The notes under the pieces are model-generated. The model made no database searches and had not been told where the DNA came from. It saw only the letters and a program-made list of their open reading frames with translations. A program made the translations under genes and the position numbers. A DNA stretch of 64,000 nucleotides from positions 39,574 through 103,573 of the forward strand of contig NZ_JADQDM010000019.1 of the NCBI RefSeq assembly GCF_015694525.1, written 5' to 3'. The DNA comes from Hymenobacter ruricola. Its GTDB lineage: Bacteria; Bacteroidota; Bacteroidia; Cytophagales; Hymenobacteraceae. Below are positions 6,977 to 18,000 of the stretch, one piece after another (within the stretch, counting starts at the first letter, position 1; the number at the start of each line of letters is the position of its first letter).

Positions 6977-9286
6977 ATGAATCACTTCTTCTCTAGAATG
7001 CTGCCGGTGCTGGCGCTGGCGGCTTTTTCCACGTTTGCGGCCCGGGCCCAGAAGGTGGGGCTGGTGCTCAGCGGCGGCGGCGCCAAGGGCCTGGCGCACA
7101 TCGGCGTGCTCAAGCAGCTGGAAAAAAACCACATTCCCATCGACTACATCGTGGGCACGAGCATGGGCGCGGTGGTGGGCGGCATGTACGCGGCCGGCTA
7201 CTCGCCCGAGGAGATTGAGCAAATTGTGCTCAGCCCCGAGTTTCAGCGCTGGACTTCGGGCAAGCCGCTGGAAAGCAAAACGTTCAACTTTCTCACCGCC
7301 GAGCCTTCGCCCTCGGCCCTGCGGCTGGGCATTGCCATCGACTCGACGTTTAAGGCGCGGGTGAGCACCAACCTGGTGAACGACCTGAACCTGAACCTGG
7401 CCCTGGCCCGCCTGCTGGCCCCGGCCTCGGCCAGTAGCGGCTACGATTTCGACAAGCTGTTCGTGCCCTTCCGCTGCATGGCCTCGGAGGTGTTTACGCG
7501 GCAGGTAGTGGAGCAGAAAAAGGGCTCGCTCTCGGACGCCATCCGCAACTCGATGTCGTTTCCGCTGGCGTTTCGGCCCATCCGCAACCTCGACGGCAAG
7601 TACTACTACGACGGCGCGGTGTACGACAACTTCCCCACCAATCCGATGAAAAAAATCTTCGCCCCGGACGTCATCATCGGGGTGAACGTGGGCGACGTGG
7701 CCTTCAAGAAATACCCCAAAAACGACGACCAGCTGCTGGCCAGCACCGTGGCTTTCCTGGGCACGAGCGTGGCCGACACGGGCAGCGTGGGCCCCAACGG
7801 CATCTACATTCAGCCCGACCTCGACGGCCTGGGCATCGGCGACTTTGAACGCGTGAAGGATTTCATTGCCGAAGGCGACACGGCCGCCCTGCGCGCCATG
7901 GACAAAATCAAGCTGCGCATTGGCCGCCGCGTCGATTCCACGGCGCTGCAAAAGCGCCGGCTGGCCTTCCAGGCCCTGGCCCCGAAGCCCCGCTTCATCG
8001 ACGTGCAGGTGCGCGGCCTGCGCCCCGACCAGAACGAGTACGCGGCGCGCTTTTTTCGGAAAACCGGCCGCGAGTATTCGCTCGATGACATCGAGGAAGG
8101 CTACTACCGACTGGCGTCGGACGACTATTTCAAGAACATCTACCCGCGCATTCGCTACGACGCGGCGCGCCAGGGCTACGTGTTCAGCGTGGACGCCCAG
8201 CGCAACAACAACGTGAGTACCGAAGTGGGCTTCGTGCTGTCGAACCGCCCCATCGACAACCTGTTTTTTGGCGTGGAGTTCCGCTACCTGCGCAAGCTGC
8301 TCTACACCGCCTCGGCCGATGTGAGCCTGGGCCGCTTCTACAACGGCGCGCACGGCTCGTTCCGCATCAACATCCCGGCCAAGTACGCCTACTTCTTCGA
8401 GCCCGAGGTGACCTACAACCAGTGGGACTACCAGAACACGGGCGGCGTGCTGGGCCGCGACGTCATCAACACCCAGGTGCGGCAGCAGGACACCAAGCTG
8501 GGCGGGCAGTTCGGCATCAGCCCCACCTACCGCAGCCGCCTGCTGCTCGACCTGGCCACCTTCGTGACCAAGGACGAATACACCAATTCCAAAGAAATCA
8601 ACTCGGCCGACGTACTCGACGCCACCGTGTTCAGGGGTGCCACGGCGGCCCTGCGCCTGGCCCGCAACACCCTCAACCGCAAGCAGTACGCCACCACCGG
8701 CCACCGCTACGTGTACACGCTGCGCGGCGTGACGGGCGCGGCCACCTACACGCCCGGCTCCACGGCCGAGCAGGAAGCCAGCTCGCAACACCACGAGTGG
8801 CTGCAGTTCCGGGCCACGGTGGAGCGGTACTTTGCCCTGAAGAGCGACCGCCACGCCTGGGGCTATTTTGCGGAGCTGATGGCCAGCTCGCAGGGCACGT
8901 TTTCCAATTTCCGCTCCTCGCAAACCACGGCGCCCGTGTTTGCCCCGCTGCCCGATTCGCGCACCCTGTTTCTGGATGCCTACCGCTCCTCGCGCTACGC
9001 CGCGGTGGGCCTGCGCTACACCCGGCCTTTCTTAAAAAAGCTGGAATGGCGCACCGAGGCCTATGTGCACGTCAACGCCCAGCCCCTGCGGCAGGGCGAC
9101 CTGCAGGTGGCCACGCGCGAGTCGGGCTTCGACCGTCCGCGCCTCACGGCCAGCACCGGGCTGGTGTTTCAGACGCCCGTGGGGCCGCTGGCCGTGCACG
9201 CCCGGTTCTACGACGACCCGGCCGAGCGGTTCGGCATATACGGGCACCTGGGCTTCCTGCTGTTCCGCGGCCGCGCGCTGGAATAA
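6977..9286 (+). CDS. Patatin-like phospholipase fused to an outer-membrane beta-barrel
   Basis: 769 residues. Signal peptide 1-24 (cleavage after ARA), then a patatin domain at about 26-300 with oxyanion loop GGGAKG (33-38), nucleophile Ser62 in GTSMG and catalytic Asp212 in DGAVYD. A POTRA-like segment follows at about 330-410, then a 16-strand-type barrel of the Omp85/surface antigen family to the C-terminus (GHLGFLLFRGRALE). The architecture matches PlpD-like proteins (type Vd secretion) and the patatin-BamA proteins common in Bacteroidota, where the lipase may stay attached to the barrel. Likely role: outer-membrane lipid turnover. Converges on the hydrolase gene with a 7-nt gap. Confidence 0.9.
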   Translation: MNHFFSRMLPVLALAAFSTFAARAQKVGLVLSGGGAKGLAHIGVLKQLEKNHIPIDYIVGTSMGAVVGGMYAAGYSPEEIEQIVLSPEFQRWTSGKPLESKTFNFLTAEPSPSALRLGIAIDSTFKARVSTNLVNDLNLNLALARLLAPASASSGYDFDKLFVPFRCMASEVFTRQVVEQKKGSLSDAIRNSMSFPLAFRPIRNLDGKYYYDGAVYDNFPTNPMKKIFAPDVIIGVNVGDVAFKKYPKNDDQLLASTVAFLGTSVADTGSVGPNGIYIQPDLDGLGIGDFERVKDFIAEGDTAALRAMDKIKLRIGRRVDSTALQKRRLAFQALAPKPRFIDVQVRGLRPDQNEYAARFFRKTGREYSLDDIEEGYYRLASDDYFKNIYPRIRYDAARQGYVFSVDAQRNNNVSTEVGFVLSNRPIDNLFFGVEFRYLRKLLYTASADVSLGRFYNGAHGSFRINIPAKYAYFFEPEVTYNQWDYQNTGGVLGRDVINTQVRQQDTKLGGQFGISPTYRSRLLLDLATFVTKDEYTNSKEINSADVLDATVFRGATAALRLARNTLNRKQYATTGHRYVYTLRGVTGAATYTPGSTAEQEASSQHHEWLQFRATVERYFALKSDRHAWGYFAELMASSQGTFSNFRSSQTTAPVFAPLPDSRTLFLDAYRSSRYAAVGLRYTRPFLKKLEWRTEAYVHVNAQPLRQGDLQVATRESGFDRPRLTASTGLVFQTPVGPLAVHARFYDDPAERFGIYGHLGFLLFRGRALE

Positions 9287-9293
9287 GGCGGCC

Positions 9294-10013
9294 TCAGTTG
9301 TCGCCGTTCAGGGCCGCCGCTACTTCGGCGGCGGCCTCCAGGGGCAGCAGGTGGCCGGCGCCGGGCACCACCGTAAACGGCGTACCCGCCGGCAGCAGCG
9401 GCAACGTGAGCCGGCGCTGGGTTTCGGGCGTGATGGCGGTGTCGCCCTCCCCCACCAGCAGGTGGCAGGGCACGGCCAGCCGCGGCATCAGCGCTTCGAT
9501 GTTTTCGCGGGTGCCGTGTTGCAGCCAGTTCGCCCAGGCCGCGGGCGTGCTCCGCAGGTTATCGGCAATGACGTGGGCCCGCAGCTCGGGCGCGATGGGG
9601 CGCCGGGTGATTTTATCAAACGTTTTCGCGGCCTCCTCCGGCTTGCCCTGCGCGGCCAGTGAGGCGGCCCGGTCTTCGTCGGTCATGGGCTCGCCGGCGG
9701 GTGGCGAGGGCGACAACAGCACCAGCCGGCGCAGGCCCGCGGGGTGCCGCGCGGCCAAGGCCAGGGCCATTTTGCCGCTCATGCTGTGGCCGATGAGCGT
9801 GAACTCGCCCACCTGCTCCTGCGCAATAAACGCAGCTATCCAGTCGGCATACGCCCGCACGGTGTAATCGAAGCCGGCCGCCACTGCCTGCCCGCCAAAG
9901 CCGGGCAAATCGGGCGCCAGCAGGCGCACGCCGGCCGGCAGCAGCGTCCGGAGCACATCGTATTCGCGGCCGGAGCTGGCCCAGCAGTGCAGGGCCACGA
10001 CGGTAGGCGTCAT
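9294..10013 (-). CDS. Alpha/beta fold hydrolase
   Basis: 239 residues, cytoplasmic, no signal peptide. Complete catalytic triad: Ser77 in the nucleophile elbow GHSMSG, Asp191 in GEGDTAI and His221 in GAGHLLPLE. LLAPDLPGFG marks the strand before the oxyanion region and a helical cap lies at about 105-165. The substrate class (ester, lactone, dienelactone or similar) cannot be read from sequence. It is a single-gene unit convergent with the patatin-barrel gene. Confidence 0.85.
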   Translation of the reverse strand: MTPTVVALHCWASSGREYDVLRTLLPAGVRLLAPDLPGFGGQAVAAGFDYTVRAYADWIAAFIAQEQVGEFTLIGHSMSGKMALALAARHPAGLRRLVLLSPSPPAGEPMTDEDRAASLAAQGKPEEAAKTFDKITRRPIAPELRAHVIADNLRSTPAAWANWLQHGTRENIEALMPRLAVPCHLLVGEGDTAITPETQRRLTLPLLPAGTPFTVVPGAGHLLPLEAAAEVAAALNGDN

Positions 10014-10370
10014 AAGCAGAGGGATTAAGCCATTAACACGGCCGGGCTGCCGCGCTCCGGGGTAAGCTCAACGGCGGCCCAGTTGTTTGCCGGCGCCTGC
10101 ATTTTCTGCTTCGGGCCGGGCTTGGGTTAAGCCGGCCGAGCCGGAAGCACTATTTCCAGCGGTGGGAAATCCGGCCACGCTCGCCTCGTCGTAAGTGCCA
10201 CCCAACCTCCTATTCTTATCCCGGCCCGGCTTTGGGCCCGCCTTATTATCAGTTTTTAGCCACTAACTCATCTTTTTTATCTGCGCAAATAATTACTACT
10301 CAGTCCTGTATTTTTTCTATTCCTGGCGCCCGCTCCTTCCACATTGGCCGGTGCCAGCTCTCGCCCTTCT
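10014..10370. other. Intergenic region upstream of the ECF sigma factor
   Basis: 357 nt between divergently transcribed genes. It contains a nested inverted repeat (GCCGG 10140-10144 with CCGGC 10171-10175, inner ATTTCC 10152-10157 with GGAAAT 10165-10170) and an AT-rich stretch at 10240-10320 where the sigma gene promoter is expected. No convincing TAnnTTTG box was found. Confidence 0.6.
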
Positions 10371-10925
10371 ATGAAACCAACCCCGGTGCTGCTGACGGCA
10401 ACGGACGAAGACGCGCTGGTGCAGCGCCTTCTCGCTCGTGACGAACAAGCTCTGCGACTTCTCCATGACCGCTACTCCCGCAACCTGCTCACCGTCATCA
10501 CGCGTTTGGTACACGACGAAGCCCTGGCCCAGGACGTGCTGCAGGAGGGCCTGCTGAAAGTGTGGCTGAGCATAGCCCGGTACGACCCCGCCCGCGGCCG
10601 CCTCTTCACCTGGATGGTGCGGGTGTGCTGCAACCAGGCCATCGACGCGCTGCGCAGCCCGCGCCACCGCTTCCACAGCGGCACCAAGTCGCTGGAAACG
10701 GGCGGGGCCCAGCAGGCCTCCGCGCCCGTCTCGTTCAACCCCGAGCACATTGGCCTGCGCGAGCTGGTGCTGCGCCTCAAGCCTCGCCAGAGCGAGGTCA
10801 TCAACCTGCTGTATTTCGGCGGTTGCACCCAGGCCGAAGCGGCCGAGCAGCTGGGCATTCCGCTGGCCACGGTGAAAACCCGGGCCCGCGCGGCCCTGCA
10901 GGTGCTGGCCCAACTGGCCAAGTAA
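10371..10925 (+). CDS. RNA polymerase ECF-type sigma-70 factor
   Basis: 184 residues from the ATG at 10371; an upstream in-frame TTG at 10344 is less likely. Sigma region 2 spans about 18-97 (LLHDRYSRNLLTVI, DVLQEGLLKVW, RLFTWMVRVCCNQAIDALR). Region 4 spans about 127-178 with the helix-turn-helix CTQAEAAEQLGIPLATVKTR. It redirects RNA polymerase to an unknown regulon. ECF genes are often followed by an anti-sigma gene; here the next gene is on the opposite strand with only 6 nt between stop codons, so any partner must be elsewhere. Confidence 0.9.
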   Translation: MKPTPVLLTATDEDALVQRLLARDEQALRLLHDRYSRNLLTVITRLVHDEALAQDVLQEGLLKVWLSIARYDPARGRLFTWMVRVCCNQAIDALRSPRHRFHSGTKSLETGGAQQASAPVSFNPEHIGLRELVLRLKPRQSEVINLLYFGGCTQAEAAEQLGIPLATVKTRARAALQVLAQLAK

Positions 10926-10931
10926 GCAGCC

Positions 10932-11852
10932 CTAGCGCGGGCATTCCTCCCGGGTCAGGCTTTCGTTGATGAGAATGGCGGCGCGGTTGCCCTCGGCCGC
11001 GGCTATCAGGGCCTGCTGGGCGCCGGGCGTGGTGTCGCCGGCGGCGTAGAGGCGATGAATGGACGTTTGCAGGCCCGAATCGACCCACACGGCGCCCTTG
11101 CTGGTGAGGCGGGCGCCCAGTTCCTCGGCCAGGGCGCTACGCTGCAGCTGCGGCGCATGCAAAAACAGGGCGGCCCGCTCCAGCCGGCTGCCATCGGCAA
11201 ACTCTATGCACCGCAAGTCCCGCTCCTCGGTGCCGATGAGCTGGCTGATGCGCTCTTCCTGAATGCGGATTTTGTGGCGGCGCAGGCGGCGCCGGGCATT
11301 GGGCGTGAGGTGGCCCGGCCCATTGGTCACCACCACAATGTCGGAGCTCCAGCGGCTCACCAGCAGGGCCAGGCCCGTCACGGTGCGGCCCTGCCCGTAC
11401 ACGGCCAGGGGCTGGCCGCGCACCTCCCAGCCGTGGCAGTACGGGCAGTGCAGCACGCCCCGCCCCCACAGCTCGCGGAAGCCCGGCAGCGGCGGCAGAA
11501 TGTCGGTGACGCCGGTGGCCAGCAGCACGCGCCGGGCCGTGAGGGCAAAGGGCGCGTCGTCGGCGGTGCCGCGGCCGGTGGCCCGGAAGCCTCCCTCCTG
11601 CTTGGTCAGGGTTTCGATGCGCAGGCACTGCACTTCCACGGTTTCGTAGGGGCGCAACTGCTCATGGCCCAGGCGCAGCAGCTCGGCCGGCGCAATGCCG
11701 TCGCGGGTGAGGAAGCCGTGCACGCCCGGCGAGCATTCGTTGCGCGGGCGGCCGCCGTCGGCCAGCAGCACCCGGCGCAGGCAGCGGCCCAGGGTGAGGG
11801 CCGCGGCCAGCCCGGCGCTGCCCGCGCCAATTATTAACACGTCGTATTGCAT
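10932..11852 (-). CDS. NAD(P)/FAD-dependent oxidoreductase, thioredoxin reductase-like
   Basis: 306 residues with two Rossmann domains. The FAD site GAGSAG is at 9-14, the redox-active pair Cys136-Pro-Tyr-Cys139 sits in HCPYCHGWE, the NAD(P) region is near YGQGRTVTG, and the C-terminal FAD motif is AAGDTTPGAQQALIAAAEG. CPYCHGWE is typical of the short TrxR-like group often found beside sigma factor or stress genes in Bacteroidota. It probably reduces a small disulfide protein or low-molecular-weight thiol. Convergent with the ECF sigma gene. Confidence 0.85.
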   Translation of the reverse strand: MQYDVLIIGAGSAGLAAALTLGRCLRRVLLADGGRPRNECSPGVHGFLTRDGIAPAELLRLGHEQLRPYETVEVQCLRIETLTKQEGGFRATGRGTADDAPFALTARRVLLATGVTDILPPLPGFRELWGRGVLHCPYCHGWEVRGQPLAVYGQGRTVTGLALLVSRWSSDIVVVTNGPGHLTPNARRRLRRHKIRIQEERISQLIGTEERDLRCIEFADGSRLERAALFLHAPQLQRSALAEELGARLTSKGAVWVDSGLQTSIHRLYAAGDTTPGAQQALIAAAEGNRAAILINESLTREECPR

Positions 11853-11935
11853 CAGAAGGAGAAGTCACGTATCCATTCGGTCTGGTCTAACCTTCGAGCC
11901 GGCTCCGGGGTTACGCCGACAGCTATAACAAGCAT

Positions 11936-11972
11936 AAAAAAAGCCCTCCCCGGCGTGGGGAGGGCTTTTTCA
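11936..11972. terminator. Bidirectional Rho-independent terminator
   Basis: AAGCCCTCCCC (11941-11951) pairs perfectly with GGGGAGGGCTT (11957-11967) around a 5-nt loop, with an A-run on the left and a T-run on the right. It lies 30 nt beyond the stop codon of the giant minus-strand surface protein gene and is its terminator. Confidence 0.9.
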
Positions 11973-12002
11973 TTCACCGGCAAGCCGGAAGCTACCTCGT
12001 CG

Positions 12003-15000
12003 TTATTCTTTGATGAGGCGCTTGGTGAGGTTGGTGCCGTTCTGGCCCCGCACCAGCACCACGTAGGTGCCGCTGGCGATGGTGTTCAGGTCGAGGGCGT
12101 GGGCCATACCGGCCGTGTGCGCAGCACTCAGCACCACGCGGCCCGTGGCGTCGAGCACGCTCACCTGGTAGGTGCCGGCGGGCAGGGCGGTCAGGTCGAG
12201 CTGCGTGCTGCCAGCGGCCGGGTTGGGCGCCAGCGAGATGGCGGGCTCAACGGCGCCTTTGGTGAAGGCCACCGTGCGCACGGGCGAGTAGGTGGCGGTG
12301 CCGTCGGCGTCCACCTGCTGCAGGCGGTAGTACACTAGGCCGCTCACCTTGTTGCCGATGCCGGCGTCGGTCAGGGCGTAGCTCGTGGCGGCCGAAGTCG
12401 AACCCTGGCCTTTCACCTGCGCGATTTTCACGAAGTCCGTGCCGTTGAGGCTGCGCTCCACGTTGAAGTGGTCGTTGTTTTTCTCCGAAGCCGTGGCCCA
12501 GGTCAGGGCGGCATCCAGGTTCTTCACGGCCGTGGCCGTGAACTCCTTCAGCTCAACCGGCAGCGGCACAGCGCCCGTGGTGATGGTCACTGTGTTGGTG
12601 TTCGTGCCGCCTTTGGTGTCGATGGTCGTCACCGTAATGGCGGGGAGCGTGATGCCCAGGCGCGGCAGCTTGGTGGGGTCGAGTACCTTAAACTGGCCCG
12701 TGGTGGTGACGAATTCGATGCCGTAGGTGCCCAGCAGCGTCACGTCGGAAGCGCTGATGGAGGCCGACATGATGCCGTTGCTCACGGCGCCGGTGCCCGT
12801 GGCGGGTGCCTTGCCGGTGTTGGTGTCGTAAATCAGGCCGGCGGTGTTGTACTGCGCGCCGTTGATGTCGATGCCGAAGGCCAGCACGTCACCCACAGCG
12901 TACTTGTTGGCGTTGCCGCCCTTCGTAGCCGTGCGGGTGTACACCGAGTTAACGTCCTGGCCCACGGCCAGGGTGTAGGTGGCCACGTTGGACACGCCGC
13001 CCTGCGGGTCGGTGCCGGTGTAGGTGAAGGCCACCGAGCCCACGTACGACGCCAGCGGGTCGAACGACAAGCTTTGCATCTGGGTCAGGGTCAGGTTCAG
13101 GGTGCTGAAATTGGTGGCGGTGATGGCCGTGAAGGTGCCGCCGTTGTTGTAGTACAGCGTGCCCTGAGTGCCGGCGTTCGGAATGCTCACGAGCTGGAAC
13201 GAATTGATGACGGCGCTTTCGGCGTCGGTCACCACGAAGGGCGAGATGGGCTGCCGGTCAGCCGTGTTGCCTTCGGGCGCCAGGGAGGTGTTCACCACGT
13301 CGTAGGCCACCGGCCTCTGGTTTATTACGCTGGTCGGCACGCTGGCCGTGTTCGAGGCGTTGACGGCGGGCTCCGTGGTGCTCGTTGCCACGTCGGCCCG
13401 CACCGTGAAGTTCGCCGAGGGGGCCGTGAAGCTCACCACCACCGTTTCCGAAACGCCCGAGTTCAGGGTGCTGGCCGTGCGGATGGTCACGGTGCCGCTG
13501 CCGCTGATGGCCGCGCCGCCGTTGATGCTGTACGAAGTCACGCCCGCGGGCAGGGTCAGGGTCTGGGTGGTACCGCCGGCGGCCGAGGGGCCGTTGTTGG
13601 TGGTCACCACGGCGTACGACACCTGCGCGCCGGCCATGGCCGAAGCCGGGCCGCTGATGGCCGTAGTTACGTCGGCCCGGTTGGCGGGGGTCACGGCTAC
13701 AGTTTTTGTGTTGTTGGTGGGGTCGGTATCCGGGTTGTTCAAGGCCGTCGTGGCCGTGGCCGTGAAGGCGGTGCCCGGCAGCGTCACGTCAATGGTGTTG
13801 GTGATGACGCCGCTGGTGGCCAGGCTGGGGGTGGCCGGGATGGTCACCACGCCGGTGAGGTTGTTGTAGCTGCCATTGCCGCTGACCACCACGCTGCCAC
13901 CGTTGTTGAGCAGACCCGAGGGCAAGGACACGGTTTGCATCACGTTGGTGGCGGCCTGTACGGTGCCGTTGGTCGTCGTCACGGTGAAGCGGCCGGTAGA
14001 GCCGGCCACTGGAGTAGCGGGGCCCGTCAGGCCGGTCACCAGGTCCAGGGCGGTCAGGTCCGACGTGAAGAGCGGCGTGATAACCTGGGCGGTGTTGTTG
14101 GCCGAGTTTACGTCGGTAGCAGAGGACGTAACGGCCGCCGTTACGCGCAGCAGGGTCACATCGGGGGTGATGAACTGCACCGTAAAGCTGGTGCCCGGTT
14201 CGCCGTCGCGGGTCAGGTTAGGGCTCACCGTTGGGGCCGTGAGGGCGCCGGTGCTCCGCGTGTACGTGCTGCCGTTGGTGAACACCACCGTGTTCACGTT
14301 ATCGTAGATGCCGGCGGCATTGTTTAGCAGCAGCGTAGCCGGCGCCAAGTTGGCAGGCAACACCAGGCTGGTGGCGGTGGTGCCAGTGGTCGAGGGGCCG
14401 TTGTTGGCCGTGGTCACGGTGTAGAGCACCGGGTTGCCCACCACGGCCTGGGCCGGGCCGGCAATCGCCACGGTGGCATCCACGGCCAGCGTCACGCCGT
14501 TGCCGTTGGGGGCGTTGAACTGCGAGGCGTTGTTGGTCAGGCTCGATTCCGTGGTCGTCGTCGATACCTGAGCCGCGGCCCGCACGGGGCCGGAGCCTTG
14601 CACCACGTAGCTTACCGAAGTGAAGGCCGTGCCGTTGCCAACGAGGCTGGTGATGGCGGGCAGCGTCAGCGCGCCGGTGGCGATGGTGTACACCGCGCCC
14701 GAAGCGAAGGTCACCGTCGTGGCGCCCACGGTGCCGGTCAGGCCGTTCACCTGCAGGGTGGCGGGGTCGAAGCCGGTCGAGAGGTTCACTACCTGCCGCA
14801 CGTCCTGGGCCGTGGTGGTGCTGTTGTTCACCGTTTGCACGCCGTAAGTCACGGTCTGGCCAGCCGTTTCGTTGTTCGTAGCAGCCACACCGCCTTGAAC
14901 ACGAGTGTTGAAGATGCTGATGGCCACATCGGTAACAGGCTGAATTTCGGTTTCCACGGTGGCCACGTTATCGGCCGGCACGAGGTCGTACGAGGTCGAA

Positions 15001-18000
15001 ACGACATTGGTACTCACGGCGAACGAAGTGCCCGATTTGGGTGCCTCGAGCACAATGCTGTACGAGGTGGTGGCTGCGATGCTTTGCGAAGGGATATTGG
15101 GCAGCAGGAGCACGCCCGTCGTTTGCGAGTACGTAGCGCCGCTGGGATAGGTAATGGTGGTGCCGTTTAGCGTGCCGCCGTTGCCGTCCAGTGTCATGGT
15201 GAGCGTCGTCTGCCCAGTAGGCAGCATCACTTGCGACTGCACGTTGGCCGCGGCAAGGGGGCCGCGGTTGCCCTGCGTCACGGTATAGGTCGCCGGGCCG
15301 CCTGCCGCTACCTGGCTTGGGCCCGTTACGGTGGTGTACAGGTTGGTGCCCGTACCACTGGGGGTGCCAATGCCAACCGACGTGGCAGAGGCCGCCCCGT
15401 TCAGGTAAGCCGTGTTGTTTCCGGGGTTGGTATCCGTGGCCGAAGTCAACGTAACCAACGCGGAGGGTGAGAAACCAACGTCGGGCGCTGAAAAGCTGAT
15501 GGAGTTGGTTACTACTTGCCCGATGGTCAGGGGCACGGCAGGAAAGGTTACCCGGCCGTTACTGCTGTTGTAGGTGCCGCCATTCGTGGCAAACACTCCC
15601 GACAGGTTTGTGGGCAGTTGCACCGTTTGCACGGCCGCGCCCGCCGGCGATATGCCGTTGTTGCGCGTGGTTACGATAAACGTGGCCAGGTTTTTATAAG
15701 ATACGACGGTCTGCCCCGTGAGGCTCGTGGTCAGGTCCGATTGCGGCGTCACCGCGAGGCTGAGCGACGACACGTTGTTGGCCGTAGCGCCGTTTTCATC
15801 GCTCGTGGTGGCAATGCGCGACACGGCCGTGAAGTTGGCGTACGAAGCGGGCAGGTTGGCAATGGTCACCGTCACGTCCTGGGCCGTGGAGCCCGAAGCC
15901 AACGTGGCCACCGGCGTGGTGTAGGCAATCAGGCCGGTCACGTTGTTGTAGGTGGCGCCGGCGGTGGAAGTTACCGTGGCACCGGCAGTGGTCAGGCCGG
16001 CCGGCAGCTGCACGAAGCGCGTCACGCCGGTGGCGTCGTTCGGGCCGAGGTTGCGGAAAGTTGCCGTCAGGTTCAGGGTGCCGCCCGCGTTGGGGGCCGC
16101 GCCGCTGATGGTGGTAGCCACGTTGGCCACCGCCGTCACGGGGATGGTGTAGGTAGCGGTGTTTGAAGACACGCCGTTGAGGTCGAAAGCCAGGTAGTTG
16201 AAGGTGGCATTGCCCGTGAAGCCCGATGTGGGCTGGAACGTGAGCAGGTTCAGCTGATTGGCATTGATGTTGAGGCCAGTAGCCGGCACGGTCGTACCAT
16301 TAAAGACGAGCGTGCCGCCCGTAGCCGGCGCATACACCTGATACAAAATAATATCGTTGCCAGCGCCGTCGGCCGTGGCCGAGAGGTTGGGGCTGAGCAC
16401 CGTCGCCGGGCTGTTGGTGGGCAGGGCGTCGTTGGTCACGTTGTTGGCTACGGGAGCCAAGTTTACCTTCACATTGCCCGAAAACTCCGAAGTAGCGTTG
16501 CTCAGCGTCGCCGTGCTGGTGAGCACAGTGCCAGCCGACAGCGTGCCGCCGGGCAGCGACGACAGCGGAATGCTGATGATGAAGCCACTGGCAGAATTGT
16601 CTGAGCCTTGGTTCAGGCCGTTAATCAAGCCCGAATAGCTCAGCCCGGAACGGGTATCGATATCGGCCACGCCTTCCGTGACCGTGGTCAAATACGTCTG
16701 GCCTTCGCCGAAGCCCGTGGGGTCAACCGCGGCCTTGTAGAGCTCAATCGACGAACTGCCGCGGGCGTAGCCGGCCACAATCAGGTTGGTGCCCGAAATG
16801 GTGGCCGACGTAATCACCGGGAAGTTGAGCAGGCCATTGGCGCCGGTGTCGGCGTCGCCGTTGTCGTTCAGGGTCACGCCGTCGCCGCTGGTGGTGGTGC
16901 CGTTGGTCAGGTCGATGGCCAGGCCGTTGTTGCCGCCGAAGATGTTTTGCGAGAACGTGTTGGTGCTGGTGCCGCTTTGGGCCACGATGCCGCCGCCGTT
17001 GGCGCGGGTCGAGTTGCGGATGACGTTGCTGGAGATGGTCGTGCCGCTGGCCCCGTTGAGGAGCGTCACGTTCACGCCGTTGTTGTAGATGGTGTTGCTG
17101 GCAATGGTCAGGCCGGTGGCCGTGCCGTTCACCAGCACGCCGCTGCTGGCGGCCTGCGAGCCCGTGATGGTCAGGTTGCGCAGCGCCTCGTTGGCCCCCG
17201 AGAAGGCCAGGCCCGTGAAACCGTTCAGGTTCAGCACAATTTCCGGACCCGTCGATTCCGAGCCGGCCGTGGTCACCACGGGGGTGTTGTTGCCGGTCGA
17301 GTTCGCCTGGGTATTGCCGTCAATCACGGTGAGCGGGCCGGTGATGGCCGGCAAGGCCGAAGCCAAAGTGATGGTGGAGGTGGTGCCCGCAAAATCGGTG
17401 GGCAGGCCCGCCGCCTGGCCGGCCACCGCCGAGCCGTTGGGTAGCATGAAGACGGCGTTTTCGCGGCCAGTCGGCAGGGCCGTCGTCGCGCCGCCGGTGG
17501 CGGTGTACTTCTGCGTGATGCCGGCTTCGTCGCCCAGCGCGTTGCTGTTGGTGATGAACTGGCGCAGCGAGCCCTGACCCGAGTCGTTGTTGTTGACAAT
17601 GACGTCGAAGCTGAAGCCAAAGTCAACCCCGAGCAGCGGGCCACTGGCCGGCGTGGTCACGGTCACGATGGATTGAATTTCGTTGACTGCGCTGGCGTTG
17701 GAGTTCGGCAGGTTAGTCGTTCGGCTGCCGTAATCGGTTTCGCCGGGAGCGGCCCCGCCCACGCGGTTGGTAAATTCGGTGACGCCGTCCGACACGAAGG
17801 TTTGCACCGGGTACAGGCCGGCAATGCCGCCGGTCCGGCCGCTCACCACCGTGTTGTTCACCACGCGCACTTTGTACTGCGTGTTCGAGGTGATGGTGCC
17901 GGCGGGCAGGCCATTCTGGCCGTTCACAAAGCTGTAGGTACCCGCCGCGTTGGCGTTGGTAGCATAAATGTATTGGTTATTCTGAGCGTTGTAGAGCTCC

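Noticed and set aside
6794..8923. 709-codon minus-strand frame opposite the patatin-barrel gene
   Set aside because: Composition is dominated by His, Val, Gly, Arg and Ala, with no domain; the plus strand encodes a complete patatin-barrel protein.
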